From assembly GCF_030162935.1 (NCBI RefSeq), contig NZ_JASAUZ010000013.1, positions 1-45,982 of the forward strand: a stretch of 45,982 nucleotides of DNA, in the 5' to 3' direction. The stretch's first letter is position 1, and every line of letters begins with the position of its first letter. Source of the DNA: Comamonas halotolerans. Its GTDB lineage: Bacteria; Pseudomonadota; Gammaproteobacteria; Burkholderiales; Burkholderiaceae_C. Position numbers and translations under genes: made by a program. The notes beneath the pieces are model-generated. The model made no database searches. It worked only from the letters and a program-made list of their open reading frames with translations, and had not been told where the DNA came from. Positions 45,326 to 45,982 of this stretch are shown here, in pieces.

Positions 45326-45982
45326 ATGAAAGTATTAGTTCCAGTCAAGCGCGTGGTGGACTACAACGTCAAAGTCCGTGTGAAGAGCGACGGCACAGGC
45401 GTGGACATCGCCAACGTCAAGATGAGCATGAACCCCTTTGACGAAATCGCCGTTGAAGAGGCTGTGCGCCTGAAGGAAAAAGGCGTGGTCACCGAGGTGA
45501 TCGCCGTCTCCTGCGGCGTGAGCCAGTGCCAGGAGACGCTGCGCACCTCCATGGCCATTGGTGCGGATCGTGCCATCCTGGTGGAGACTGATGCCGAGCT
45601 GCAGCCCCTGGCCATTGCCAAGCTGCTCAAGGCGGTGGTTGACAAGGAGCAGCCCGCTCTGGTGATTCTGGGCAAGCAAGCCATTGACGGCGACAACAAC
45701 CAGACTGGCCAGATGCTGGCGGCGCTGGCAGATCTGCCTCAGGCCACCTTCGCTTCCAAGGTGGAAGTGGCGGGCGACAAGGTGAACGTGACGCGTGAAG
45801 TGGATGGCGGCCTGGAAACCTTGAGCCTTTCTACCCCCGCCATCATCACCACCGACCTGCGCCTGAACGAGCCCCGCTACGTGACCTTGCCCAACATCAT
45901 GAAGGCCAAGAAAAAGCAGCTGGACACCATCAAGCCTGAAGAGTTGGGCGTGGATGTGGCGCCGCGCATCAAGACCTTGAAG
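45326..45982 (+). CDS. etfB: Electron transfer flavoprotein beta subunit (3' end cut)
   Basis: The first 219 codons of an ETF beta subunit, still open at the window edge; the family is about 250 residues, so roughly 30 are missing. Seen: [39 protein letters not shown], the AMP-binding region [32 protein letters not shown] and the leucine-containing docking loop [21 protein letters not shown] takes electrons from the acyl-CoA dehydrogenases and passes them to ETF-quinone oxidoreductase. etfA is expected next. AGGAG lies before the ATG at 45326; a nearby ATG at 45321 is out of frame. Confidence 0.96.
   Translation, partial: MKVLVPVKRVVDYNVKVRVKSDGTGVDIANVKMSMNPFDEIAVEEAVRLKEKGVVTEVIAVSCGVSQCQETLRTSMAIGADRAILVETDAELQPLAIAKLLKAVVDKEQPALVILGKQAIDGDNNQTGQMLAALADLPQATFASKVEVAGDKVNVTREVDGGLETLSLSTPAIITTDLRLNEPRYVTLPNIMKAKKKQLDTIKPEELGVDVAPRIKTLK

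Overview
The window looks like chromosomal DNA of a betaproteobacterium, most likely Comamonadaceae (Comamonas- or Delftia-like). The indicators are four orphan Bug/TctC-type solute-binding proteins, a long-form LivM, GC-rich codon use with dense in-operon spacing, and a large CoA-thioester catabolic operon. This placement is inference from gene content. I see no rRNA, tRNA, CRISPR array, insertion sequence or phage gene.

Positions 1-7000 hold mixed housekeeping and accessory genes: an MFS transporter, an SRPBCC-type lipoprotein, a divergently oriented ABC-F ATPase, and a NylB-like serine hydrolase. A two-gene operon follows, encoding a PRC-barrel protein and a 62-residue polyglutamine-rich protein, and then a 47-codon gene with its own ribosome binding site and terminator. 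The ABC-F gene is preceded by a structured leader: a putative promoter, a three-residue upstream ORF (MRH-stop), and a three-helix junction whose closing stem overlaps both the uORF stop and the weak ribosome binding site of the ABC-F gene.

Positions 7170-23052 are all on the minus strand. They hold a Bug binding protein, an SDR oxidoreductase, a complete branched-chain amino-acid-type ABC importer (livK-H-M-G-F), an RluA-type pseudouridine synthase overlapping a soluble PAS-PAS hybrid histidine kinase, and the glycine cleavage genes. Here gcvT-gcvH are separated from gcvP by a strong terminator. An IclR-family regulator comes last.

Positions 23185-45982 form the most interesting part. A minus-strand ADP-forming acyl-CoA synthetase (followed by the IclR gene) faces a plus-strand run of about 20 genes in two transcription units. 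Unit 1 (25438-40436) encodes an acyl-CoA dehydrogenase, a thiolase-fold protein lacking the nucleophilic cysteine, a DUF35 protein, a degenerate and an intact MaoC hydratase subunit, three Bug binding proteins, E1alpha, E1beta, a crotonase, E2 and E3 of a 2-oxoacid/acetoin-type dehydrogenase complex, a second acyl-CoA dehydrogenase and an AMP-forming acyl-CoA ligase. Unit 2 (from 40596) encodes a canonical thiolase, two adjacent acyl-CoA dehydrogenase subunits, a class III CoA-transferase and EtfB (cut by the window end).

The two units share an 18-bp sequence (16/18 identical) just upstream of their first genes, suggesting co-regulation, perhaps by the IclR protein. The Ltp2-like/DUF35/MaoC/MaoC block resembles the hydratase-aldolase complex of steroid side-chain degradation. 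My inference is that the locus imports and degrades a beta-branched or alicyclic carboxylic acid: CoA activation, dehydrogenation, hydration to a tertiary alcohol, retro-aldol cleavage, then processing of the fragment by the lipoamide-dependent complex and a conventional beta-oxidation arm. The substrate cannot be named from sequence.
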